Origin: Ottowia sp. oral taxon 894
GTDB lineage: Bacteria > Pseudomonadota > Gammaproteobacteria > Burkholderiales > Burkholderiaceae_C
Length of the DNA: 64,000 nucleotides
Direction of reading: 5' to 3'
NCBI RefSeq assembly: GCF_001262075.1
Contig: NZ_CP012073.1
Coordinates: 1,909,001-1,973,000, forward strand
Both the position numbers and the translations under genes were made by a program. Below the pieces are notes generated by a model. It was not told the origin of the DNA and searched no databases. It worked only from the letters and a program-made list of their open reading frames with translations. Positions within the stretch are counted from its first letter, which is position 1. Each line of letters starts with the position of its first letter. Of the stretch, positions 27,506-35,833 are shown in pieces.

Positions 27506-27611
27506 TTCTTCACGCTCCTTCACCCCTTGCAGGCCAAACTTCTGAACAGAATTTCCCTGCGCAATCAACAGCCCTGAACGGCGGCCGTAGTGGCGTATTT
27601 GAGCCAGACGT

Positions 27612-28163
27612 TCACGGCGTGCGCCTGAAAAGCCGCTGCGCGATGCGCAGCGCCACCAGCAGGGAAAGCACCGGCACCGACAGCGTGTACCACCACTGCG
27701 GCAGGCCCAGGCCAGGGGAAGTCACGCCGGTTTCGTAGTCGTCCCAGAACATCAGCGCCCCCTGCCAGGCCAGCACGCCAAACACCGCCAGCGCGCACAG
27801 CAAGGCGAAGCGCCGCTGCCAGCGCCGCCAGCGCGGCGGCAACTTGTCCGCCAGAAAAGTGATGGCCAGGTGATGCCCGCGCGTGAACGCCGTGGCCGCG
27901 CCCACGAAGGTGAGCGCCACCAGCAGAAACACCGAGAACTCTTCCGTGAACGCCAGCGAAATGCTGCTGAGGTAGCGCGTGAGCACATTTGCCAGCGTGA
28001 TCAGGCACAGCGCCGCCATGATGGCTGCGGCCACCGCCTCCTCCACATGAAAAGGGCGCGGCGGGCGCGCCGCCGGGCCGTCTGCCTCTGGCGCAACAGG
28101 CGGCATATCGGGCGGCATATTGGCGGGCGGCATGGCGGGCGATTGCGTTTGCCTTTCGCTCAT
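27612..28163 (-). CDS. dctQ: TRAP transporter small permease (DctQ)
   Basis: Inner-membrane four-helix subunit of a TRAP transporter, 183 residues. A Pro-rich N-terminal tail (PPANMPPDMPPVAPEADG) precedes helices EEAVAAAIMAALCLITLANVLTRYL, FSVFLLVALTFVGAATAF, FALLCALAVFGVLAW and TLSVPVLSLLVALRIAQ. It follows the DctP gene by nine bases. The large permease DctM, needed for transport, is absent on either side; the next gene is convergent glmM. Confidence 0.88.
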   Translation of the reverse strand: MSERQTQSPAMPPANMPPDMPPVAPEADGPAARPPRPFHVEEAVAAAIMAALCLITLANVLTRYLSSISLAFTEEFSVFLLVALTFVGAATAFTRGHHLAITFLADKLPPRWRRWQRRFALLCALAVFGVLAWQGALMFWDDYETGVTSPGLGLPQWWYTLSVPVLSLLVALRIAQRLFRRTP

Positions 28164-28172
28164 GGCCAGCCC

Positions 28173-29210
28173 TTACTGGCGCGAAGCGGCCACCGCCTGC
28201 TGCGCCTTGCGCACCAGGTCAGCGCCAATCACGGGCGTCCACTTCTCGATCACCGGCTGCGTGGCGCGCGCGAAGGCTTGCTGCTCCCCGGGCGTGAGCA
28301 CCGTCACCTTCGCGCCAGCGGCGGCGGCCTCTTTCAGCAGCGCGTCGTCGCTGCCCGTCACGCCCTTGCGGGCATCGGCGATTTCAGCCCTGGCCGCCTC
28401 AATGGCCGCCTCGCGCACGATTTTCTGGTCTTCAGGCGACCAGCTCTTCCATGCTTTTTGCGAGACGGCGAAAACCAGCGGGTCATTCACGTAATTCCAT
28501 TTGGTCAGGTATTTCTGATTCAGCCCCGTCATTTTGGCCGCCACGAAGATGGAAACCGGGTTTTCCTGCCCGTCCACCGCGCCGCTTTGCAGCGCCGGCT
28601 GCGCATCGGCAAATGACATTTGCGTGGGGTTGGCTCCCAGCGCCGCGTAAATGTCATTGAAAATGGGCGAGCCGACCGTGCGGAATTTCATGCCCTTCAA
28701 ATCTTCCGGCTTGCGGATTTCACGCTTTGAATTGCTGATTTCACGCGCGCCATTTTCACCCCAGGCCAGCGGCACCACGCCGCGCTTTTCCACCAGCGCG
28801 AAAAGCGCCTTGCCCACTTCGCCGTCAATCAGCGCGTCAAACGCCTTTTCATCCGGCACCAGAAACGGCAGCAAAAACAGATTCAGCTCCTTGATGTGCG
28901 GCGCCCAGTTGATGACCGAGGACACATTGAAATCCAGCGCGCCCTGCCGCAGCGCCGTGAATTCGCGCGTGGTCTCGCCGCCCACCAGCGAAGAGCCGGG
29001 ATACCACTTCACATGAATGCGCCCGTTCGTGCGCTCATTCACCAGCTTCGCCCACAGCTCGGCCCCGCGCCCCAGCGCAAAGGCATTGTTCACATTGGTG
29101 GACATCCGGTATTCCGGCTTGTACTGGCCTTGCGCCCACGCGGCGGGCGCGGCAGCCAGCGTGGCAGCAGCGGCCAAAGCAGTCATCAGGATTTTGAAAA
29201 CGGGTTTCAT
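28173..29210 (-). CDS. dctP: TRAP transporter substrate-binding protein (DctP)
   Basis: Periplasmic solute receptor, 345 residues with a clear signal peptide (MTALAAAATLAAAPAAWA) cut before QGQYKPEYRMS. The mature part has the DctP-family features NVNNAFALGRGAELWAKLVNERTNGRI, FRTVGSPIFNDIYAALGANPTQMSFADAQPALQSGAVDGQENP. The conserved Arg that grips the substrate carboxylate is in the FRTVGS segment. Start at 29210 has GGAG nine bases upstream. The adjacent E1 alpha/beta genes suggest an organic-acid substrate. Confidence 0.92.
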   Translation of the reverse strand: MKPVFKILMTALAAAATLAAAPAAWAQGQYKPEYRMSTNVNNAFALGRGAELWAKLVNERTNGRIHVKWYPGSSLVGGETTREFTALRQGALDFNVSSVINWAPHIKELNLFLLPFLVPDEKAFDALIDGEVGKALFALVEKRGVVPLAWGENGAREISNSKREIRKPEDLKGMKFRTVGSPIFNDIYAALGANPTQMSFADAQPALQSGAVDGQENPVSIFVAAKMTGLNQKYLTKWNYVNDPLVFAVSQKAWKSWSPEDQKIVREAAIEAARAEIADARKGVTGSDDALLKEAAAAGAKVTVLTPGEQQAFARATQPVIEKWTPVIGADLVRKAQQAVAASRQ

Positions 29211-29261
29211 AGGTGTTGCTCCAACAAGGAAAAGAGAGGGAAGAGGCCGTGCGGCATCAGG

Positions 29262-29350
29262 GCTGGAAACAGGATTGAGGGCAGTGCTGAAATCAGTGCC
29301 AAAAAGGCCGTTGGTCCCCGTGGAATCTGCGCGGGCAGCTATCAAATTTG
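29262..29350 (-). repeat. Degenerate family A repeat (copy 8)
   Basis: Weak copy with ACAGG at one end, the string CCGTGGAATCTGCGC in place of the core, and AGCTATCAAATTTG at the other. It lies between E1 beta and dctP. Included only for its partial match to the pattern. Confidence 0.35.
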
Positions 29351-29385
29351 AAGTGAATGGGGCTTTGCGCCAGCAATGCGCGGCC

Positions 29386-30378
29386 TCACCGCCGCAGCAG
29401 CGCACGGGCCGCTGCGGCCACTTTTTCCGCTCCCACGCGCGACTCGTCTTCCAGCGCAGGCGCGTAGCCCACGGGAATGCGGGGCGCGCCCAGGCGGGCG
29501 ACTTTGGCGCCGGTGTGTTCAGCCACCGTGGCGGCCACTTCGGCGCCAAAGCCGGCAACCTGCACGGCCTCATGGGTGACGAGCACGCGGCCCGTGCGGG
29601 CGGCGGCTTCGAGCACGGCGCCCTGGTCCCAGGGCCAGAGGGTGCGCAAGTCCAGCACTTCGGCGTGTATGCCTTGCTGCGCCAGTTGCTGCGCGGCTTC
29701 TTGCGCCACAAGGGCCTGGCGCGACCAGGCGACGATGAGCAAGTCCTGCCCTTCGTGCAGGCGGGCGGCCTTGCCCAGCGGCACGGCATGGCCTGCGGGC
29801 ACTTCGCCCTGGCGGCTCCAGAGTTCCTTGTGCTCCATGTAAACCACGGGGTCGCCGCTGGCCAGCGCCGCGTGCAGCAGGCCGTAGTTGTCGGCGGGCG
29901 TGGCGGGGGTGACGACGGTCAGGCCCGGTATGTGCGCGAACCACGCTTCCAGCGACTGCGAGTGCTGCGCGGCGGAGGCGCTCCACAGCCCGATGGGCAT
30001 GCGCATGACAAGCGGCACGCGGCCCTGGCCGCCGAACATAAAGCGGTTTTTGGCGGCCTGGTTCACCACTTCGTCGATGGCGCACAGCGCGAAATCAACC
30101 ACGCGCAGCTCCACCACGGGGCGCAGGCCTGCCAGGGCCATGCCCACGCCTGCGCCGACGATGGCGGCCTCCGAAATGGGCGTGTCCATGATGCGTTCGG
30201 GGCCAAAGCGTTTCACCAGCGGCTGGCCGTTCGGATCGTCCGGATCGCGGTACTGGCCGAACACGCCGCCCCGGCCCAGGTCTTCGCCCAAGGCGAGCAC
30301 GCGCTCATCGGCCTGCATGGCTTCAGCCAGCGCCAGCGCGGCGGCCTGCGCGTAGGTGAGGGTGCGCGCTTGCGTCAT
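29386..30378 (-). CDS. TPP-dependent dehydrogenase E1 beta subunit (acetoin/branched-chain/pyruvate type)
   Basis: Beta subunit of a 2-oxoacid or acetoin dehydrogenase E1, 330 residues, with YAQAAALALAEAMQADERVLALGEDLGRGGVFG (transketolase-like N terminus), the loop FGPERIMDTPISEAAIVGAGVGMA, EVVNQAAKNRFMFGG and the C-terminal domain VLDLRTLWPWDQGAV. It overlaps the alpha gene by four bases. No E2 (lipoyl acyltransferase) or E3 gene is nearby, so the complex must borrow them or the pair acts as an acetoin-type oxidoreductase. Confidence 0.88.
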   Translation of the reverse strand: MTQARTLTYAQAAALALAEAMQADERVLALGEDLGRGGVFGQYRDPDDPNGQPLVKRFGPERIMDTPISEAAIVGAGVGMALAGLRPVVELRVVDFALCAIDEVVNQAAKNRFMFGGQGRVPLVMRMPIGLWSASAAQHSQSLEAWFAHIPGLTVVTPATPADNYGLLHAALASGDPVVYMEHKELWSRQGEVPAGHAVPLGKAARLHEGQDLLIVAWSRQALVAQEAAQQLAQQGIHAEVLDLRTLWPWDQGAVLEAAARTGRVLVTHEAVQVAGFGAEVAATVAEHTGAKVARLGAPRIPVGYAPALEDESRVGAEKVAAAARALLRR

Positions 30379-31376
30379 TTCCAGACTCCTTCGCCGGTGT
30401 TGGCGATTTCCTGATAGGCCGCCTCGCGGGCGGGGAAAGGGGCGGCTTCGGCGGCGGCCAGGGCGGCGTCAATTTCGGCCCTGGCCTCGCGCTCGATGGC
30501 ATCGGCCTGCGCGGCCAGGCCCTGCCGCTCCAGCGCGGCGCGGGCGCGGCGGATGGGGTCGTCCGCCAGGGCGCGCTCCACGTCCTGCGGCTTGCGGTAG
30601 GCGGCTTTATCGACGGAGACGTGGCCCTTTTGCCGCTCGGTCATGGCGTGCAGCAGGCGCGGGCCGCTGCCGCCGCGCACTTGGGCCATCAGGCGGCCCG
30701 CTTCGCGGCAGACGGCCTGCACGTCATTGCCGTCCACCTTCACGCCAGGCACGCCCAGCGCGGCGGCGCGCCCGCTCGCGCCTTCGCCGCCTGTCATGGG
30801 AGCCGATTCAGTGGTGGCGGAAATGCGGTTGTCCTCGCACACGAAGAGCACGGGCAGCCCGTACACCACGGCCCAGTTCAGCGCCTCCAGAAAGGGGCCG
30901 CGATTGATGGCCCCGTCGCCAAAAAAACTCACGGCCACCTCGCCCCGCCCGCGCCGCTTGAGCGCGTGCGCCGCGCCTGCCGCTATGGCCAGGCCCGCAG
31001 CCACCACGCCGTTGGCGCCCAGCATGCCCACGGAAAAATCGGCAATGTGCATGGAGCCGCCCTTGCCCTGGTTGTAGCCCGTGGCGCGGCCAAACAGCTC
31101 GGCCATCATGCGCGCCGGATCGGCCCCTTTGGCCAGCGTGTGGCCGTGGCCGCGATGGGTGGACGTGATGAGGTCCGAAGGGCGCAAATGCGCGCATACC
31201 CCCGCCGGCACGGCCTCCTGCCCCGTGGACAGATGCAGCGGCCCGCGCACCAGCGCCGGCTTGGCCGAGGCGCTCAGGCCCCAGGCCTGCACGCCGCCCT
31301 GGCTGGCCTCTTCGGCGGCATCTTCAAAAGCGCGTATGCGCACCATCGTGCGATACAGCGAAAGCAAATCGGTCAT
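30375..31376 (-). CDS. TPP-dependent dehydrogenase E1 alpha subunit (acetoin/pyruvate type)
   Basis: Alpha subunit that binds thiamine diphosphate, 333 residues. The TPP motif is GDGAINRGPFLEALNWAVVYGLPVLFVCEDN, and HRGHGHTLAKGADPARMMAELFGRATGYNQGKGGSMH is the regulatory-loop region of pyruvate/acetoin E1 alpha. Start MTDLLSLYRTM at 31376 was chosen; upstream codons in frame have no family similarity. First gene of an apparent operon E1 alpha-E1 beta-dctP-dctQ. Which oxo-acid it uses cannot be read from the sequence. Confidence 0.88.
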   Translation of the reverse strand: MTDLLSLYRTMVRIRAFEDAAEEASQGGVQAWGLSASAKPALVRGPLHLSTGQEAVPAGVCAHLRPSDLITSTHRGHGHTLAKGADPARMMAELFGRATGYNQGKGGSMHIADFSVGMLGANGVVAAGLAIAAGAAHALKRRGRGEVAVSFFGDGAINRGPFLEALNWAVVYGLPVLFVCEDNRISATTESAPMTGGEGASGRAAALGVPGVKVDGNDVQAVCREAGRLMAQVRGGSGPRLLHAMTERQKGHVSVDKAAYRKPQDVERALADDPIRRARAALERQGLAAQADAIEREARAEIDAALAAAEAAPFPAREAAYQEIANTGEGVWK

Positions 31377-31743
31377 GAAAAAGACTTTGGTGGCAAAACG
31401 GCAAATTATCCTGGCCAGACCTGCCGCGCAAAGGGCCGCTTCAGACTGTTTGCTCATATGTTTATGGCCGCGCGGCAAGGCGGCCGGCCGGGGCCGCGCC
31501 TGCGTCGCAGCGGCTGATGAGCCGCCCGCGCGCTTTTTAACGCTTTTGCCGGAAAAGGCGTTTCTGAAAATGCATTCGCCCGGATTTGTGTTCTTGCAAT
31601 AAATACTTGGCAAATATCTTTCCGTTTATGGCTGCGCGAATGAAATACAAATAAACCGCTCGCGCCGGAGGCATTCGCAATAGAATATTTCTCGAATAAT
31701 GCAATTCACGCAAAACCATCCTTTCCACCCGCTTTGCTCCATC
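31377..31743. promoter_or_regulatory. AT-rich intergenic region between divergent E1 alpha and kdsB
   Basis: A 367-base gap, much richer in A and T from about 31570 to 31720 than the surroundings. It must hold the promoters of both gene sets. No operator could be identified with confidence. Confidence 0.4.
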
Positions 31744-32520
31744 ATGACTTACACCGTTTTGATTCCCGCCCGCCTGGCTTCCACGCGCCTGCCGAACAAA
31801 CCTCTGGCTGATGTGGCGGGCAAGCCCCTGGTGGTGCGCGTGGCCGAGCGCGCCTTGCAAAGCCGTGCCGCACAAGTGGTGGTGGCGGCGGACGCGCCGG
31901 AAATCCTGGCCGCCTGCGCCGCGCACGGCGTGCGGGCCGTGGGCACCCGCGCCGGCCACCCCAGCGGCAGCGACCGGCTGGCCGAAGCCTGCGCTCTGCT
32001 GGGGCTGGATGGCGATGACGTGGTGGTGAACGTGCAAGGCGACGAGCCGCTGATCGACCCCGCGCTGATCGACGCCGTGGCCGCCCTGCTGCCCGCCATG
32101 CCCGCAGCGCAAATGGGCACCGCCGCGCATGCCATCGACAGCGTGGCCGATTTCGTGAACCCCAATGTGGTGAAAGTGGCAACCGACGCGCAGGGCCTGG
32201 CGCTGACCTTCAGCCGCGCCCCGCTGCCCTGGTGGCGCGATGGCTTTGCCAGCGGCATTCACGCGCTGCCGCAGCCTGCGCCGCTGCGCCACATTGGCAT
32301 CTACAGCTACCGGGCGGCGTTTCTGCGCGGTTTTCCGCAAATGCCGCCCGCGCCCATTGAGCAGACGGAATCGCTGGAGCAATTGCGCGCGCTCTGGCAC
32401 GGCCACCGCATTGCCGTGCACGTGGCCGCCAGCGCGCCCGGCGCGGGAGTGGACACGCCAGAAGACCTGGCCCGCGTGCGGGCCGTTTTCGCGCGCCAGC
32501 CGCAGGAGCAGCGCGGCTGA
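31744..32520 (+). CDS. kdsB: 3-deoxy-manno-octulosonate cytidylyltransferase
   Basis: Activates KDO with CTP for lipopolysaccharide core synthesis. The 258-residue protein begins [28 protein letters not shown], the nucleotidyltransferase signature, and contains [14 protein letters not shown] and [12 protein letters not shown]. The Met at 31744 matches the family N terminus; an upstream Met at 31699 adds 15 residues. The usual partner genes (lpxK, adk) are not adjacent. Confidence 0.95.
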   Translation: MTYTVLIPARLASTRLPNKPLADVAGKPLVVRVAERALQSRAAQVVVAADAPEILAACAAHGVRAVGTRAGHPSGSDRLAEACALLGLDGDDVVVNVQGDEPLIDPALIDAVAALLPAMPAAQMGTAAHAIDSVADFVNPNVVKVATDAQGLALTFSRAPLPWWRDGFASGIHALPQPAPLRHIGIYSYRAAFLRGFPQMPPAPIEQTESLEQLRALWHGHRIAVHVAASAPGAGVDTPEDLARVRAVFARQPQEQRG

Positions 32521-32571
32521 CGGATGAAGCGGAGCTTTCAGCGCGGCCCCGCCCGCCGACAGTACGCCAAA

Positions 32572-32650
32572 AACAGGAGCAAATCCAGGGGGGTCGAAAT
32601 ACCGTCTCGCGCAATATCCACTAGGACATCATGCTATGGATATAAGAGCA
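32572..32650 (+). repeat. Dispersed intergenic repeat, family A, copy 9
   Basis: Plus-orientation copy with AGGAGCAAATCCAGGGGG, stem GGT / ACC around CGAAAT, core CCACTAGGACATCATGCTA. It lies in the 350-base gap after kdsB, which also holds a family B string (32698-32716) and an inverted family C copy (32727-32795). Confidence 0.9.
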
Positions 32651-32867
32651 AAAAACTGGTAAGTCTCTGCGGCCTGCCGGGCAAGAGCTTTCTTCAGAAC
32701 CTGTTCACTGTCTGGGCGCGAGAGGCGCAAATCGGAGTCGGGGAGAGCGACAAGGCGCAAGCCGCAGCCCGGCGAGATGTTCGCAACGCCCACAAACGCT
32801 TGAGGCCGTGCTTTTCGTTCGCGCTTTTTGTGCTCACAAACAGACTGCGGATCAGGCTTGCGGGCTT

Positions 32868-33232
32868 TCAGTAGCGGTAGCTCACGCGCAGCCAGAAGGC
32901 GCGGCCCGGCTCGTTCAGGCGCGATAGCGGCTCGACCAGCGAGCGGGGCGTGCCTGGAGCGGCGCCTGCGGACAGATGCTCGCTGTATTGGCGGTTGAAC
33001 AGGTTGTCGATGCCTGCGCTGAACGTCAGGCCGCGCTGGATTTGCCAGCTTGCGTCGAGCGACACCGTGGCATGGCCGGGCGTGGGGCCTTGGTCAAAGC
33101 CGTCCACGCCGCCCGTGCCGTAATCGATGTGCTTTTGGCGCATGGCCGCCAGCAGCTTCACGCCTGCCGACAGGCCGCCTTGCGCGTAGCGCGCCTCCAG
33201 CGTGGCCGTCAGCGGCGGGCGCTGGGGCAAGC
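32868..33232 (-). pseudogene. Duplicated 3' end of the copper-receptor gene
   Basis: Bases 32871-33232 repeat 35837-36198 with a single mismatch (C at the position corresponding to an A in the other copy) and no gap. The block encodes the last ~120 residues of the downstream TonB receptor (LPQRPPLTATLEARYAQGG... WLRVSYRY). It is placed immediately past the stop of the first receptor and has no upstream receptor part, so it is a nonfunctional fragment. Confidence 0.92.
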
Positions 33233-33234
33233 GC

Positions 33235-35409
33235 TCAGAACTTGACCGAAGCCTGCACGTACACCGTGCGGGGCTGGCCAAGGTACAGGCCCTTGTTGTT
33301 GTCGTCGTAGGAGCGCGTGTAGAACGAGCGGTTGAAGAGGTTTTTCACGCCCACGTTCAGTTGCAGGTTCGAGAGCGCGCCGCCAAAGTCGTAGCCCGCG
33401 CGCAGGTGCCAGACGGCGTAGCCGGGAATGCGGCCCGTGCTGCCATCGGCGCTTGGCGCTGCGGTGTTGGCGTTGTCGGCGTATTGCGAAGACTGGAAGG
33501 CGCCTTCAAAGCCCAGTTTCAGCCCGCCTTGCTGGTAGCTCACGCCCAGCAGGCCCTTGTGGCGCGAGGAAAAGGGCACGCGGTGGCCCTTGTTGGGGCC
33601 GGCTTCGCGGATGCGCGCGTCCACATAGGCGTAGTTGCCATACAGCTGCACGCCTTGCAGGGCCGCGCCCCAGTGGCCAAGCCGGTAGGTGAAGCTGCCT
33701 TCCAGGCCCTGGTGGCGAGTTTTGCCGCGCGCAGTGACGCTGTTGGTGATCTGGCTGCTTTCGTACTGGTTGCTGAAGTTGATGAGAAACAGGCCCGCGT
33801 CGGCCTTGAGCGGCCCTTGCGCGTAGCGCACGCCCAGCTCCCAGGTGCGGGCTTTTTCGGGCGAAATGTCTTTGGCCTTGACGCGGTTGGGCATCTGGCT
33901 GTACTGCACGCTGCCGAAGGAGCCTTCGGTGTTGGCGTAGAGGCTGACGCCCTCGCGCAGCCAGTACATGACGTTCAGCGCGGGCAGCACGGCATGGTAG
34001 TTGCCACGGTAGGGGGTGCGGGTCAGGAGGTTGTCTTGCTGCTGGCGGATGCGCTCGTAGCGGATGCCTGGCGTGATGGTCCAGTGCTCGCCTAGGTCGA
34101 TGCGGTCGTCCAGGCTGATGGCGTGCGCTTCGGTGCGGCCGCGCGTGTCGCGGTCATTGCGGCTGCGCTCGCTGGGCAGTGCGCCCGCGCCGATGTTCTC
34201 GCGGTAGCGCAGCTCGTGGCTGGCTTCGTTGATGTAGCGGTAGCCCATGCCGATTTCGTGGTGGCTGTTCAGGCCGGTGGAAAAGCCCTGGGCCAGGTGG
34301 CCTTCAATGCCGCGCACCCAGTAATAGCGCGGCGAGAGCGAAACAAAGCGCCCCTGGTCCAGAAAGCCGCTGCGCAGGGTTTTGGTGAAAAAGGTGTTCA
34401 CGCTGGCTTTGCGCTGGCCCTGTTCGTGCTGGTAGCCGGCAGCGGCCAGGGTGCGGCGGCCCCAGAAGCCGTCCAGCGGGCGGGTGGACTGGTAGGGGTC
34501 CTGGCGGAAGTTCGCAGCCGTGAGGCCGCCGGGCATTTCGGCGCGGCCTTCGTAGTGCTGAACCGTGGCGTAAACGGCGTGGGCGGGCTTGATTTGGTAG
34601 CGCCCTTTGAGGATGACGTCGTCAATGTGCGTCTGGCTGTGCTCGCGCCAGTCGCTGCCGCGCGTGCCGGAATACAGCAGCGCCATGCCCAGGCCATTGG
34701 CAGCGGTGCCGCCCAGCATGAGGTTGGCGGTTTTCTTGGGTGAAGATTGCGTGGAAGACGGGCTGGATTGCAGCTGCACGCTGGCATCGCCCGCGAAAGG
34801 CTTTTCAGGAATGCGGCGGGTCACGAAATTGATGATGCCGCCCACGTTCTGCGGGCCGTAGCGCACGGCGCCGCCGCCGCGCACCACGTCCACGGCGTCC
34901 ATCAGGCCCAGCGAAACGGGGCCGAAAGACATTTGCGGCTGGCCATAGGGCGCGTAAGGCACGGGAATGCCGTCCATCAGCAAGGTGGAGCGGCTGGCCA
35001 GGCGCGGATTGAGGCCGCGAATGCCGATGTTCAGCGCCATGTCGTGGCTGCCCGTGCCGTTGTTTTCCGGCGCATGGACGCCGGGAATGCGGTTGAGCGC
35101 CTCGCGTACGGTGGTCAGCCCTTCTTGCTGCATTTCGGCGCGGCGAATCACATTGCGCGCGCCCGGGTGGTTTTGCACGTTGCGCTCTTCGGCGTTGCCC
35201 AGCCAGTCGCCCACTGCCTTGACCGTGACGGCCTGGAGCGTGTTGCCAGCTTCGCCGTCGCCGGCTTCATCGACGGCATCAGACGGGGCGGATTGCACGG
35301 ATTGCACGGATTGCACGGATTGCACGGACTGCTGCGCCTGGGCGGCATGGCAGGCCAGCGCGGCAGCCAGCGCCACGGCGCAGGCCCAAAAAGGGGGTCG
35401 GTTTTGCAT
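33235..35409 (-). CDS. TonB-dependent outer-membrane receptor (FecA-like ferric dicitrate type)
   Basis: Outer-membrane transporter that uses TonB energy, 724 residues. A signal peptide (ACAVALAAALACHAAQA) is followed by a QSV repeat, a TonB-box-like LQAVTVKA, the plug domain (NIGIRGLNPRLASRSTLLMDGIPVPYAPYGQPQ) and a 22-strand barrel ending in VYVQASVKF with terminal Phe. Plug and barrel resemble FecA-like ferric citrate receptors. Start at 35409 has AAGGA upstream. No FecI/FecR pair is adjacent. Confidence 0.88.
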   Translation of the reverse strand: MQNRPPFWACAVALAAALACHAAQAQQSVQSVQSVQSVQSAPSDAVDEAGDGEAGNTLQAVTVKAVGDWLGNAEERNVQNHPGARNVIRRAEMQQEGLTTVREALNRIPGVHAPENNGTGSHDMALNIGIRGLNPRLASRSTLLMDGIPVPYAPYGQPQMSFGPVSLGLMDAVDVVRGGGAVRYGPQNVGGIINFVTRRIPEKPFAGDASVQLQSSPSSTQSSPKKTANLMLGGTAANGLGMALLYSGTRGSDWREHSQTHIDDVILKGRYQIKPAHAVYATVQHYEGRAEMPGGLTAANFRQDPYQSTRPLDGFWGRRTLAAAGYQHEQGQRKASVNTFFTKTLRSGFLDQGRFVSLSPRYYWVRGIEGHLAQGFSTGLNSHHEIGMGYRYINEASHELRYRENIGAGALPSERSRNDRDTRGRTEAHAISLDDRIDLGEHWTITPGIRYERIRQQQDNLLTRTPYRGNYHAVLPALNVMYWLREGVSLYANTEGSFGSVQYSQMPNRVKAKDISPEKARTWELGVRYAQGPLKADAGLFLINFSNQYESSQITNSVTARGKTRHQGLEGSFTYRLGHWGAALQGVQLYGNYAYVDARIREAGPNKGHRVPFSSRHKGLLGVSYQQGGLKLGFEGAFQSSQYADNANTAAPSADGSTGRIPGYAVWHLRAGYDFGGALSNLQLNVGVKNLFNRSFYTRSYDDNNKGLYLGQPRTVYVQASVKF
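35291..35326 (-). repeat. In-frame 9-bp tandem repeat in the receptor N terminus
   Basis: Four perfect copies of GATTGCACG (plus strand) code for a repeated Ser-Val-Gln directly after the signal peptide. Length changes by slippage would keep the frame, so the spacer length may vary between strains. Confidence 0.9.
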
Positions 35410-35538
35410 GAAGGGATTCCTTGGGAGGATTTGGGAAAAGGCGCTTTTCCTGCGCCGGGCGGCCCCGCCGGGCGTCATTCGCATGCCATCTGTTGCAAAT
35501 GAAAAGAAGCCGCAAAAAATGAGGGGCGGCGGAGTCTA

Positions 35539-35560
35539 TATGCAAATGAATGTGATTGCA
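35539..35560. promoter_or_regulatory. Possible Fur-like site upstream of the first TonB receptor
   Basis: TGCAAATGAATGTGATTGCA is an imperfect palindrome with Fur-box-like hexamers, 130 bases before the receptor start. Weak match; included because the downstream gene is an iron-type receptor. Confidence 0.3.
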
Positions 35561-35689
35561 GCCGCCCGCTGCAAAAGCGCCCGGCGGCTGGCGCTTTTGA
35601 AGTTTTTGGCGCTGCGGGAAGGCTTTGGAGCGGGTTCAAAGCCTGGCCGCCCGCCGCGAAGCCCTTCGCCTTTTCGCTCCTTGTGCAAT

Positions 35690-35762
35690 AGCAGCAAAGT
35701 CCGTCAAACCGTGCGATGGAGGCGCTTTTTTGGGCCTTCAATTTGCTCCTGTCTTGATAGTT
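35690..35762 (-). repeat. Degenerate family A repeat, copy 10
   Basis: Decayed minus-orientation copy: it keeps TTTGCTCCTG and GCAATAGCA but has lost most of the core. It lies between the two TonB receptor genes (gap 35410-35833). Confidence 0.5.
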
Positions 35763-35833
35763 AAGCAGGGCTACGGACAGGCTTTGAGCCGGATTTGCGT
35801 TTTCGCGCCCACGGGCGGCTCGCTTGCGGATTT

